From positions 1 to 64,000 of the forward strand of contig NZ_JFYN01000014.1 of NCBI RefSeq assembly GCF_000631985.1: a stretch of 64,000 bases of DNA, in the 5' to 3' direction. Source of the stretch: Pseudomonas sp. RIT288. GTDB lineage: Bacteria > Pseudomonadota > Gammaproteobacteria > Pseudomonadales > Pseudomonadaceae. Position numbers and translations under genes: made by a program. Positions 16,621 to 24,813 of this stretch are shown piece by piece; within the stretch, counting starts at the first letter, position 1, and the number at the start of each line of letters is the position of its first letter. The notes beneath the pieces were generated by a model. That model was not told where the DNA came from. It made no database searches and saw nothing but the letters and a program-made list of their open reading frames with translations.

Positions 16621-17031
16621 TCAATCGCAGAATTGCAAAACGTTGGCGCGGCTCTTTTCGCTCGGTGCGGTCTGATCCTGTTGCAGCCAGAACTGGCACT
16701 TGGGATTCGACTGGTTGCGAGTGCTGCCGCGAGCTTGATCCAGACGAGCCTGCTGCTCGTTCTTGCGCAGGTTTTCTTCGTACTGCTCGAACAGCGGACT
16801 CTGTGGCGGAATGTCCGGTTGCACCTGGACGGCCGCTGGTGGCTTGGCCAGTTGCTGCACGGCCTGGGCAACCGGTGCCAGTTGCTCGGTCAACACAAAA
16901 CGCGAAATCAGCCAGCAAGTCAGGGCAATGGCCAGAAAGCCCAGCCACATGCCCAGGGCAATGCTGCCGGTCAGTTGCAGCGCGCTAAGCTGAACGGGCA
17001 AGGGACGACGTGGGTTGGGGCGATAGGGCAT
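16621..17031 (-). CDS. Small single-pass membrane protein (136 aa)
   Basis: The start at 17031 (MPYRPNPRRPLPVQLS) has AGGAGG five bases upstream. One membrane helix (about 20-46, LTGSIALGMWLGFLAIALTCWL) is followed by a Pro/Gln-rich linker and a coiled-coil-like charged tail with two Cys. The N-terminus is short and basic, so the tail is predicted periplasmic. It is co-transcribed with the Gre-like gene downstream. Function unknown. Confidence 0.8.
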   Translation of the reverse strand: MPYRPNPRRPLPVQLSALQLTGSIALGMWLGFLAIALTCWLISRFVLTEQLAPVAQAVQQLAKPPAAVQVQPDIPPQSPLFEQYEENLRKNEQQARLDQARGSTRNQSNPKCQFWLQQDQTAPSEKSRANVLQFCD

Positions 17032-17155
17032 GGCTGCCTCCTGGCGGATGATTGCGGGCAAGTGGCGATTGTCGCACGAAGATTAATCGCCGTCGGCTCT
17101 TCTGCGCGAGGTCATTTATGCGGACAATCAGTGCTTTTGCCAACGGGAGTCTTGC

Positions 17156-18298
17156 ATGTCGGTACCGAAAACCCGCTGGGATATTTTTTGCACCGTGGTC
17201 GACAACTATGGCGACATCGGCGTGACCTGGCGTCTGGCCCGGCAACTGGTAGCCGAGCATGGGCTGGCGGTGCGCTTGTGGGTCGATGACCTGCGCGCCT
17301 TCGAACGTATCTGCCCCGAGATCGACATCAACCTTGCGCAGCAATTGCAACAGGGCGTCGAGGTGCGGCACTGGCCGAGCGAATGGCCGCAGACGGAGGC
17401 GGCGGACGTGGTGATCGCCGCATTTGCCTGCCAGTTGCCATCGGCGTACATGGACGCCATGACCGAGCGGCAACAGCCGCCGCTGTGGATGAACCTCGAT
17501 TACCTCAGCGCCGAAGACTGGGTCACCGGCTGTCACGGGTTGCCGTCGGTGAAGTACAAGTCGGTACAGAAATTCTTTTTCTTTCCTGGATTTCGGCCTG
17601 GGACGGGCGGCTTGCTGCGTGAAAGCGGGCTGCTGGAGCGGCGTCGGCAATTTCAGCAGGATGCAGCTGCGCAGCGACAATTCCTGCAAGGCCTGGGCGT
17701 AGATCGCACAGCGGACGCGCAGCTGATCTCGTTGTTTGCCTACGAAAATGCCGGGCTGGCCAGTTGGCTGGATGTGTTGGCGGCCGATAGCACGCCGACC
17801 CATCTGCTGGTGCCGGAGGGACGGATTCTCGGTGATGTTGCGCGCTGGCTCGAGGTCGATGCATTGGCTGTCGGCGATCTGGACGTGCGTCAGGCGCTGA
17901 CGGTGCAGGTACTGCCGTTCGTCCGTCAGGATCAATACGATCAGTTGTTGTGGTGCTGCGATTTCAACGCGGTGCGCGGTGAAGACTCTTTCGTCCGCGC
18001 ACAATGGGCCGGGAGACCGATGCTCTGGCACATCTATCAGCAGGACGAAGACATCCACCTCGACAAGCTCGATGCCTTTCTCGCCCTCTACACGAAAGGG
18101 CTTTCACCGGCCGCTGCCGAGGCGATGAGCGGTCTGTGGCGGGCCTGGAGTGCCGGGCAACCGATCGGCGAGCACTGGCTGGAGGCCCGTAAACACTGGC
18201 CGCAACTGCAGGAAAACGCCGAAGCGTGGTGTCTGGAACAAGGCTTGCAGGCGGATCTTGCCACGGCGCTGGTACAGTTTTACCTAAATTGGATATGA
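17156..18298 (+). CDS. earP: EF-P arginine rhamnosyltransferase EarP
   Basis: The protein is 380 aa (DUF2331 family). It begins WDIFCTVVDNYGDIGVTWRLARQL, the GT-B nucleotide-sugar fold of EarP with the conserved Asp in DNYGDIG that acts as general base. FNAVRGEDSFVRAQWAGRPMLW holds the dTDP-rhamnose-binding region. EarP transfers rhamnose to Arg32 of EF-P. It is followed 48 bp later by efp, whose product carries Arg at position 32, which makes the assignment firm. Confidence 0.95.
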   Translation: MSVPKTRWDIFCTVVDNYGDIGVTWRLARQLVAEHGLAVRLWVDDLRAFERICPEIDINLAQQLQQGVEVRHWPSEWPQTEAADVVIAAFACQLPSAYMDAMTERQQPPLWMNLDYLSAEDWVTGCHGLPSVKYKSVQKFFFFPGFRPGTGGLLRESGLLERRRQFQQDAAAQRQFLQGLGVDRTADAQLISLFAYENAGLASWLDVLAADSTPTHLLVPEGRILGDVARWLEVDALAVGDLDVRQALTVQVLPFVRQDQYDQLLWCCDFNAVRGEDSFVRAQWAGRPMLWHIYQQDEDIHLDKLDAFLALYTKGLSPAAAEAMSGLWRAWSAGQPIGEHWLEARKHWPQLQENAEAWCLEQGLQADLATALVQFYLNWI

Positions 18299-18346
18299 TA
18301 CGCGGCCTAGATTTTTGTAAATCCCATCCAAATTCGGATATTCGCA

Positions 18347-18916
18347 ATGAAAACTGGTAAAGAACTCAAACCCGGTACCGTGATCCGTATCGACAACGAT
18401 CCTTGGCTGGTTCAGAAAGCTGAATTCACCAAGTCGGGCCGTAACAGCGCGATCATGAAGACCAAGCTGAAGAACCTGCTGACCGGTTACAAGACCGAAA
18501 CCGTTTACGGTGCGGACGACAAGCTGGACGACGTGATCCTCGACCGCAAAGAAGCGACCCTGTCCTTCATCAGCGGCGACACCTACACGTTCATGGACAC
18601 CACTGACTACACCATGTACGAGCTGAACGCCGAAGACATCGAAAGCGTTCTGCCTTTCGTTGAAGAAGGCATGACCGACGTTTGCGAAGCCGTGTTCTTC
18701 GAAGAGCGTCTGGTTTCCGTAGAGCTGCCGACCACTATCGTGCGCGTAGTTGACTACACCGAAGGCTCGGCTCGCGGCGACACTTCCGGCAAAGTAATGA
18801 AGCCTGCCAAGCTGGCTAACGGTACTGAGCTGCAAGTTGCTGACTTCATCGAAATCGGTGACAAGATCGAAATCGACACCCGCGAAGGCGGTTCCTACAA
18901 AGGCCGTGCTAAATAA
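18347..18916 (+). CDS. efp: Translation elongation factor P (Arg32 type)
   Basis: The protein is 189 aa with the three EF-P barrels. The loop tip KSGRNSA places Arg32 where E. coli has the modified Lys34. This is the substrate for EarP encoded just upstream. Rhamnosylated EF-P relieves ribosome stalling at polyproline stretches. It ends in a clear terminator. Confidence 0.97.
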   Translation: MKTGKELKPGTVIRIDNDPWLVQKAEFTKSGRNSAIMKTKLKNLLTGYKTETVYGADDKLDDVILDRKEATLSFISGDTYTFMDTTDYTMYELNAEDIESVLPFVEEGMTDVCEAVFFEERLVSVELPTTIVRVVDYTEGSARGDTSGKVMKPAKLANGTELQVADFIEIGDKIEIDTREGGSYKGRAK

Positions 18917-18937
18917 GCACTGCTTTTTACGGAAAGA

Positions 18938-18967
18938 AAAAGCCCGACCATTGAGTCGGGCTTTTTT
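18938..18967 (+). terminator. Terminator of efp
   Basis: AAAAGCCCGAC (18938-18948) pairs with GTCGGGCTTTT (18955-18965), followed by T. Confidence 0.92.
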
Positions 18968-18985
18968 GTGCCTGCCGCAAAGATC

Positions 18986-19053
18986 AAAAGATCGCAGTCT
19001 GCGGCAGCTCCTACACTGATCCCTGTAGGAGCTGCCGCAGGCTGCGATCTTTT
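18986..19053. repeat. REPIN-type inverted repeat, family A
   Basis: Arms 18986-19015 and 19024-19053 match the family A arm (GATCGCAG-CTGCGGCAGCTCCTACA) seen at 8018. Confidence 0.85.
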
Positions 19054-19060
19054 GCTTGAG

Positions 19061-19480
19061 TTACACGGTGGTGTGCAGGCGTACGTCAACGTTGCCACGG
19101 GTGGCGTTGGAGTACGGGCAGACCTGATGCGCGGCTTCGACCAGGCTCTGTGCATCCGCTTGTTCCAGGCCTGGCAGGCTGATGTGCAGGTCGATGTCCA
19201 GACCGAAACCACCAGGGATCTGGCCGATACCGACGTGCGCGGTGATCGAGGCGTCGTCCGGGATTTTGCGTTTGGTCTGGCTGGCGACGAATTTCAGCGC
19301 GCCGATGAAGCAGGCGGAGTAACCGGCAGCGAACAGTTGCTCAGGGTTGGTCGCTGCGCCGCCGGCACCGCCGAGTTCTTTCGGGGTAGCGAGTTTGACG
19401 TCGAGGACGTTGTCGCTGGAGATCGCACGACCGTCACGGCCGCCAGTGGAGGTTGCGATTGCAGTGTAGAGAGTTTGCAT
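19061..19480 (-). CDS. ohr: Organic hydroperoxide resistance protein Ohr
   Basis: The protein is 139 aa. The peroxidatic Cys57 is in AAGYSACFIGAL, and the resolving Cys121 is in VCPYSNATRGNV. Both are diagnostic of Ohr rather than OsmC. Arg15 or Arg18 and Glu47 complete the active-site network. Ohr reduces organic and fatty-acid hydroperoxides using lipoylated proteins. It lies downstream of ohrR in the same orientation with its own promoter and repeat operators. Confidence 0.96.
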   Translation of the reverse strand: MQTLYTAIATSTGGRDGRAISSDNVLDVKLATPKELGGAGGAATNPEQLFAAGYSACFIGALKFVASQTKRKIPDDASITAHVGIGQIPGGFGLDIDLHISLPGLEQADAQSLVEAAHQVCPYSNATRGNVDVRLHTTV

Positions 19481-19505
19481 GGTGTGGGCCTCGTCGAGTA
19501 TTTAA

Positions 19506-19573
19506 TTTGCGCTAAATGTTTGCGCGCTAAGTAAGTGCGAGGTGAATGTAGCTCGCTAATGTTTAGCGCGCAA
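19506..19573. promoter_or_regulatory. ohr: Probable OhrR operator region upstream of ohr
   Basis: TTGCGCGCTAA (19520-19530) and TTAGCGCGCAA (19563-19573) are perfect inverse copies. A shorter TTGCGCTAAA lies at 19507-19516. They lie 27-93 bp upstream of the ohr start, where MarR/OhrR-type repressors bind. The assignment to OhrR is inferred from position. Confidence 0.6.
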
Positions 19574-19700
19574 GATAATTTTCTGAAAAATATGCGCTTC
19601 GACGAAGGACTGGTTCGTTTGGTTAGCCTGGAAGGCGCGGTTTAGAGAGGATGGCGGGAAGGTCAGGCGTGGACAAATATTTTTCAGACAACGAGATTAC

Positions 19701-19791
19701 CTGTAGGAGTGAGCCTGCTCGCGATAGCGGTGCAGCGGTCAACACGATGGCGGCGCGTTCACCGCTATCGCGAGCGGGCTCACTCCTGCAG
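19701..19791. repeat. REPIN-type inverted repeat, family B
   Basis: Arms 19701-19732 (CTGTAGGAGTGAGCCTGCTC...) and 19760-19791 face each other. The same arm type recurs at 27104 and 31793. It occupies the distal part of the 327-bp gap between ohr and ohrR. Confidence 0.85.
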
Positions 19792-19807
19792 TGGAACAGT
19801 AGCGGGC

Positions 19808-20272
19808 TCAGGTCAGGCTGTCTTGCAGGTGGCTGCGCAGGGCTTGCAACTCCGCTTGCAGTTTCTGCAGGCGTTCCAGGGTGAAGCCGCTGGCGCCAAG
19901 GATGCATTGCGGAATGGTTTGCGCCTTGTCGCGGAGTGCTCGACCTTGCTCGGTCAACTCGACAATCACCACCCGTTCGTCTTCACGGCTGCGGGTTCTG
20001 CTGAGCAAACCTTCGGCTTCCAGACGCTTGAGCAGTGGCGTCAGCGAACCCGGATCAGTGAGCAACCGCGTGCTGATTTCGCCCACGGTCAAACCATCCT
20101 TTTCCCATAGCACCATCATCGCCAGATACTGCGGGTAGGTCAGGCCCAGCGCCTGTAGCAGGGGCTTGTAGACCTTGGTCATCATCAGCGAAGTGGAGTG
20201 CAGGGCGAAACAGGCCTGGTTGTCCAGCAGCAGGTGATCGCAATTGTCGGGGGTGTCGCGTTCGGTGGTCAT
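19808..20272 (-). CDS. ohrR: MarR-family organic-peroxide sensor OhrR
   Basis: The protein is 154 aa. The redox Cys21 sits in DNQACFALHSTS, with the Tyr residues (Tyr36, Tyr47) that hydrogen-bond it. A second Cys123 near the C-terminus fits the 2-Cys subclass of OhrR. The winged HTH covers about 60-105. It should repress ohr until oxidised by organic hydroperoxides. An AT-rich gap with a TTTAATGCGCCAGATAA element lies just upstream (20318-20334). Confidence 0.93.
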   Translation of the reverse strand: MTTERDTPDNCDHLLLDNQACFALHSTSLMMTKVYKPLLQALGLTYPQYLAMMVLWEKDGLTVGEISTRLLTDPGSLTPLLKRLEAEGLLSRTRSREDERVVIVELTEQGRALRDKAQTIPQCILGASGFTLERLQKLQAELQALRSHLQDSLT

Positions 20273-20345
20273 GGCAAAGCCTTGTTCGATGATGGGCTTG
20301 AATCTAGCGTCCGAATGTTTAATGCGCCAGATAATTATCCAGAAT

Positions 20346-21302
20346 CTAGTGCCGGCCCAGCTCGCGCTGCAGCGCCAGATCCCACGGCGGCACCGGGCTG
20401 AAGCGGGTCTTCAGGTATTCCAGGAGCAGACGGCTGCGCGAGTGGGTCTGCTGTTCCATGCGCAGTGCATAGATGCCGGTGGTCTCTGGTTGCGGCAGGC
20501 CGTTCTCGCAGAACAGCGGCAGCAGTTCGCCACGCAGCAGGTACTCACTGGCCAGCCAGGTCGGCAAATGCGCGACGCCCAGTCCGGCCAGTGCCCCGCA
20601 CACCAGCGCTTCGGCATTGTTGGCGCTCATGCGGATGCGCGCGGGGCGATGCAGTTGCATTTGCCCGTCCAGTTCGAAGCGCCAGGCGAAGGGCGGGGCG
20701 AGGCCTTCCCAATCCAGTCCGTCATGTTCACTCAACTGTGCGGGATGGCTCGGCGCGCCACGGCGCTTGAGGTAGTCGGGGCTGGCACAGGCAATGCGCA
20801 CCATGCTCGCCAGCGGGGTGGCGACCAGCCGCGTATCGGCCATTTGCCCGGCGCGCAGCACCAGATCGACTTTGCCCAGATTTGAGCCGTGCATGTCGAT
20901 GAAACTGTCGATCAGGTGCAACTGCACATCCAGCCCCGGGTACAGCACCAGAAAGTCAGCGATGACCGGCGCGAGATGGCGGCGACCAAAAGCGGCCGGG
21001 GCATCGATACGGATCAAGCCTTCCGGCGCACTGCTCAACGACACCGCCTCAGCACGGGCCAGTTGCAGTTCGCTGACAATGCGCCGCGCCCGCTCGGCAA
21101 ACGCCAACCCGGCCGGGGTTGCCCGTACGACGTGGGTGCTGCGGATGAACAATTGGCTGCCGACCGCGTTTTCCAGGCTGTCAATGCGCCGCGCCACGGC
21201 AGAGGGCGTCAGCGGATGACGACGGGACGCCGCAGAAAAACTGCCGCTCTCCAGCACATCGAGAAACAGCCCGAGCTGTTCGGTCAACTGATTGGGATTC
21301 AT
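20346..21302 (-). CDS. LysR-family transcriptional regulator (318 aa)
   Basis: The N-terminal HTH (FSAASRRHPLTPSAVARRIDSLE) and the effector-binding domain are complete. The start is ATG 21302, and the open frame upstream overlaps the divergent permease leader. It is divergent from a TauE/SafE permease 110 bp away, which is its most likely target. Effector unknown. Confidence 0.88.
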   Translation of the reverse strand: MNPNQLTEQLGLFLDVLESGSFSAASRRHPLTPSAVARRIDSLENAVGSQLFIRSTHVVRATPAGLAFAERARRIVSELQLARAEAVSLSSAPEGLIRIDAPAAFGRRHLAPVIADFLVLYPGLDVQLHLIDSFIDMHGSNLGKVDLVLRAGQMADTRLVATPLASMVRIACASPDYLKRRGAPSHPAQLSEHDGLDWEGLAPPFAWRFELDGQMQLHRPARIRMSANNAEALVCGALAGLGVAHLPTWLASEYLLRGELLPLFCENGLPQPETTGIYALRMEQQTHSRSRLLLEYLKTRFSPVPPWDLALQRELGRH

Positions 21303-21412
21303 AAGTGCTTCGGTGCTTGTGCGAAATTGGCATAGCCATTGTGCGTTGCTGTGCGTTTCCCCGCCAGCCTCGACTGCGTAGGATGATTCGCCTGACGGAT
21401 GAGGACATCGCT

Positions 21413-22162
21413 GTGATCGAGTTTTTGTTGTACCTGCTGTTTGGCGCCGCCCTTGGCACACTGGGCGGGATCTTCGGCATCGGCGGTGGTTTGATCGCCA
21501 TTCCGCTGCTGGGCGTGTGGTTCGGCCTCGATCAACAGATCGCCCAAGGCACGGCGCTGGTGATGGTGGTGCCCAACGTGATGCTGGCGCTGTGGCGCTA
21601 TCATCAGCGCAATCGCATCGAACTGCGTCATGCGCTGCCGTTGGCAGTCATGGGTTTTTGCTTTGCGTGGATCGGTTCGATCTGGGCGGTGGGCATTGAT
21701 GCGCAAACCATGCGTATCGGCTTTGTCGCGTTCCTTGTGGTGCTCTCGGCGTACAACCTGCTGAAGATGTTCGGCAAAAAAACCGCCGTGACCTCCGAGA
21801 TGCGTTACTCATGGCCATGGCTGGGTGTTCTCGGCGCAGCGTCCGGGACCATGGGCGGTCTGTTTGGTGTCGGTGGGGCCGTGGTGGCAACGCCAGTGCT
21901 GACCAGCCTGTTCGGTACCAGCCAAGTGGTCGCCCAGGGCCTGTCGCTGGCGTTGGCATTGCCGAGCACCGGCGTAACCCTGGTGACCTACGCGGTGCAC
22001 CACGAAGTGGACTGGATGATCGGCCTGCCGCTGGCCATTGGCGGTCTGGCCAGCATCAGTTGGGGGGTGAAAGTCGCCCACGCCATGCCGGAACGGCTCT
22101 TGCGCGGGCTGTTTTGCGGCTTTCTGGTGCTGTGCGCGGTGATGCTCGCCTTTAAAGTTTGA
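21413..22162 (+). CDS. TauE/SafE-family membrane permease (249 aa)
   Basis: About eight membrane helices carry the family's two GIGGG/GVGGA repeats (FGIGGGLIAIP near residue 20 and FGVGGAVVATP in the second half). Members export or import sulfite, sulfoacetate or other organic anions. The start is GTG 21413 with GAGGA seven bases upstream. An earlier ATG at 21383 has a poorer site. Its 3' end overlaps the next LysR gene by 11 bp. Confidence 0.85.
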   Translation: MIEFLLYLLFGAALGTLGGIFGIGGGLIAIPLLGVWFGLDQQIAQGTALVMVVPNVMLALWRYHQRNRIELRHALPLAVMGFCFAWIGSIWAVGIDAQTMRIGFVAFLVVLSAYNLLKMFGKKTAVTSEMRYSWPWLGVLGAASGTMGGLFGVGGAVVATPVLTSLFGTSQVVAQGLSLALALPSTGVTLVTYAVHHEVDWMIGLPLAIGGLASISWGVKVAHAMPERLLRGLFCGFLVLCAVMLAFKV

Positions 22163-23033
22163 AGCCTTCGACGATGTGCTCGGCCAGGCATTCGGTGATC
22201 GGCGACGGATTGTTCAGATTGCGGATCAGCATGATGCTGGCCTCGGGCAGCAACGGCAGATCCTCGGCAGCGCCTAGAATGCGCATGTCCGGGGTGATCA
22301 GGCTTTCCAGCTGCGCGGTGATCGCCAGACCCGCGCTCACCACCGCCATCAGCGCCGACAGGCTGGTGCTGTTGTAGGCGATGCGGTAGTCGCGGCCCAT
22401 CGCGTCCAGCGCATTGCAGGCCCACAAGCGGCAGAAACAATCACTGTTGAACATCGCCAGCGGCAACGGCGTTTGCTCGTGGGCGCTGAAATTCTGCGCC
22501 TCGGCCCAGACGAAACGCTCCTTGCGCAGCAACTGACCGATCTCGTTGCCCGGCTCGCGGGTGACGATCGACAAGTCCAGATCGGTGCGCTGCAACAACT
22601 GTTTGCTGGACTCGCAATGCACTTCGATCTGGATCAGCGGGTAGAACTGAGCGAACCGCGAGAGGATCCCGGGCAGAAACCGCATCACGTAATCGTCCGG
22701 CGTACCGATGCGCACGGTGCCGACCATGTGTGGCTCGCGCAGCGTGTTGAACACTTCGCTGTGCAATTTCAGGATGCGCCGCGCGTAACCCAACAGCACC
22801 TGGCCTTCGGCGGTCAGGCGCACCTGGCGGCCGTCGCGCTCGAACAACTGGCGTTGCAGCACGTCTTCTTCCAGCCGCTTCATCTGCATGCTCACCGCCG
22901 ATTGCGTGCGGTTGACCATTTCGCCGGCGCGGGTAAACCCGCCCTGATCGGCAATTGCGACGAAGGTGCGCAGGACATCGGTATCGATACTGGGGTAGGC
23001 CGACAATTGATGAATCTCCGTGATGAATGCCAT
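22152..23033 (-). CDS. LysR-family transcriptional regulator (293 aa)
   Basis: This is a complete LysR protein. It starts MAFITEIHQLSAYPSIDTDV with HTH GFTRAGEMVNRTQSAVSMQMKR, then the effector domain. An in-frame ATG three codons upstream (23042) is an equally possible start. It is divergent from a small DUF1127 gene 69 bp away and converges on the permease gene. The target is unknown. Confidence 0.88.
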   Translation of the reverse strand: MAFITEIHQLSAYPSIDTDVLRTFVAIADQGGFTRAGEMVNRTQSAVSMQMKRLEEDVLQRQLFERDGRQVRLTAEGQVLLGYARRILKLHSEVFNTLREPHMVGTVRIGTPDDYVMRFLPGILSRFAQFYPLIQIEVHCESSKQLLQRTDLDLSIVTREPGNEIGQLLRKERFVWAEAQNFSAHEQTPLPLAMFNSDCFCRLWACNALDAMGRDYRIAYNSTSLSALMAVVSAGLAITAQLESLITPDMRILGAAEDLPLLPEASIMLIRNLNNPSPITECLAEHIVEGFKL

Positions 23034-23102
23034 CAGAAACATTCGTTGGATTGATCTTAGCGCCAGCGCGAGACTTGAGCCATCCACAAGGAGGGCAACA
23101 CG

Positions 23103-23324
23103 ATGAAAGGTCAAAGAGAGTATGTAGACGACACAAAATTTTCCGGCCACGGCCATATCGTTTCCGATCTGCTGCACAAGTTCAGCCGCTGGTACGAACT
23201 GCACCGTGAACGCGAGTTGCTCGCCAGTCTGAGCGACGAAGCGCTGAAGGACATCGGGGTCAGCCGTGCCGATGTCGAACACGAGGCCATTCGGCCGTTC
23301 TGGGACGATCCGATGCATAAATGA
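23103..23324 (+). CDS. DUF1127 (YjiS-like) small protein (73 aa)
   Basis: The C-terminal half RELLASLSDEALKDIGVSRADV is the DUF1127 signature (L-xLsD--L-DIGl-R--i). Such short basic proteins have been linked to RNA binding and to phosphate or carbon metabolism in alphaproteobacteria. The role in pseudomonads is not established. AGGAGGG lies seven bases before the ATG. It is divergent from the LysR gene, which may control it. Confidence 0.85.
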   Translation: MKGQREYVDDTKFSGHGHIVSDLLHKFSRWYELHRERELLASLSDEALKDIGVSRADVEHEAIRPFWDDPMHK

Positions 23325-23388
23325 TCAGGGCCTTACTACACAAACCACTTTCAGGTGAGGTAGGTTGCGAGCAGACAAGGAGATGTTC

Positions 23389-24615
23389 ATGCCCGCGACT
23401 CTGGCCTTTTCCCTCAAACAGGCGCGACGTCTGGCGCTGGCTGCCCAAGGGTTCAACGGGCGCCAGCCGCCGACCGTCAAGGCGCCGCAGCTCAACCGGC
23501 TGATCGAGCGGCTGGGTCTGCTGCAGATCGATTCAGTCAACGCCGTGGTGCGCTCGCACTATCTGCCGCTGTTTTCCCGTCTGGGTTCCTATTCTTCCGA
23601 TCTGCTCGACCAGGCTGCCTGGAGTTCGGGCCGTCGGCGCACGCTGTTCGAATACTGGGGCCATGAAGCGTCGCTGCTGCCACTGGCGATGTATCCGTTG
23701 ATGGGCTGGCGCATGCAGCGCGCCAGAACTGGCAGAGACATTTATCAGCAACTGGCGAAGTTTGGTCTTGAGCAGCAGGAGGTTGTGCGCCGGGTTTTAA
23801 GCGCGGTTGAGGTGCGCGGCGCATTGGGCGCCGGCAGCCTGTCGACCCGCGAGGACAAGGCCGGACAGTGGTGGGACTGGAGTGCGGAAAAGCATGCACT
23901 GGAATGGTTGTTCGCCGCCGGTGAAGTGACCGTGGCCGGCCGCCGCGGTTTTGAGCGTTTGTATGATTTGCCGGAGCGAGTCATCCCAACGCAGATCCTT
24001 CAGCGACCGATGCCGGATGAAGCCGAAGCCCAGCGTGGTCTGCTGCTGCACGCGGCCCAGGCACTGGGCGTCGGCACGGAAAAGGATCTGCGGGATTATT
24101 TCCGCTTGAACCCGGGTGATGCGCGACCGCGTCTGGCGGAACTGGTCGAGGACGGGCAGTTGCAGACCTGCGAAGTCGCTGGCTGGCGGCAGATTGCCTA
24201 CTGCCTGCCGCAGTCGAAAGTCCCACGTAAAGTTGTCGCCAGTGCGCTGTTGTCGCCGTTCGATTCGTTGATCTGGGAGCGCAGCCGCACCGAGCGGCTG
24301 TTTGACTTCCGCTACCGGCTGGAGATTTACACGCCGCAGGACAAGCGGGTCTATGGCTATTACGTGCTGCCGTTTTTGCACAACGAGCGGATTGCCGCGC
24401 GGGTCGATCTACGCGCCGAGCGGGCGTCGGGGCGGTTGGCGGTGCATGCGGTGCACGAAGAGGAGCCGGGGCTGGATGAAGAGGGGATGCTGGCGCTGGC
24501 GCTGAATTTGCGGCAGATGGCCGATTGGCTGGGACTGGAGCGGGTGCAACTGAATTGTCAGCGCGAGAGTGCGGGGCGGTTGCGGGTGGCATTGGCTGAA
24601 ATCTGTAGTGACTGA
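23389..24615 (+). CDS. ycaQ: AlkZ/YcaQ-type DNA glycosylase (winged-helix protein)
   Basis: The protein is 408 aa. The HTH_42 fold is seen with the catalytic QxD motif Gln46-Ile-Asp48 in LGLLQIDSVN, the YcaQ (AlkX) variant that unhooks DNA interstrand crosslinks. The following VVRSHYLPLFSRLG block and C-terminal barrel are also conserved. The start is ATG 23389, with AAGGAG six bases upstream; the ATG at 23383 overlaps that site. It acts on alkylated DNA in the cytoplasm. No repair partner is adjacent. Confidence 0.88.
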   Translation: MPATLAFSLKQARRLALAAQGFNGRQPPTVKAPQLNRLIERLGLLQIDSVNAVVRSHYLPLFSRLGSYSSDLLDQAAWSSGRRRTLFEYWGHEASLLPLAMYPLMGWRMQRARTGRDIYQQLAKFGLEQQEVVRRVLSAVEVRGALGAGSLSTREDKAGQWWDWSAEKHALEWLFAAGEVTVAGRRGFERLYDLPERVIPTQILQRPMPDEAEAQRGLLLHAAQALGVGTEKDLRDYFRLNPGDARPRLAELVEDGQLQTCEVAGWRQIAYCLPQSKVPRKVVASALLSPFDSLIWERSRTERLFDFRYRLEIYTPQDKRVYGYYVLPFLHNERIAARVDLRAERASGRLAVHAVHEEEPGLDEEGMLALALNLRQMADWLGLERVQLNCQRESAGRLRVALAEICSD

Positions 24616-24653
24616 ACTGGCCCCCACAGAGATCTTTGGGTGATCTTGATCCC

Positions 24654-24757
24654 TGTAGGAGCTGCCGAAGGCTCGGGCCGCGATCGGACGATCTTTTGAT
24701 CTTGATCTTGATCTTAAAAACAAGATCAAAAGATCGCAGCCTTCGGCAGCTCCTACA
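24654..24757. repeat. Composite REPIN-type repeat, family A, with GATCTT tandem
   Basis: A family A arm starts at 24654 and its inverse ends at 24757. Between them GATCTT-type hexamers repeat around 24690-24715 and again in inverse (AAGATC at 24722). The inner part is longer than in the other copies and looks like a nested or rearranged pair. Confidence 0.8.
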
Positions 24758-24813
24758 GGGATACAGGTCAACCCATATGGGAGCCAGCCTGCTGGCGATG
24801 GGGGCGACTCGGT

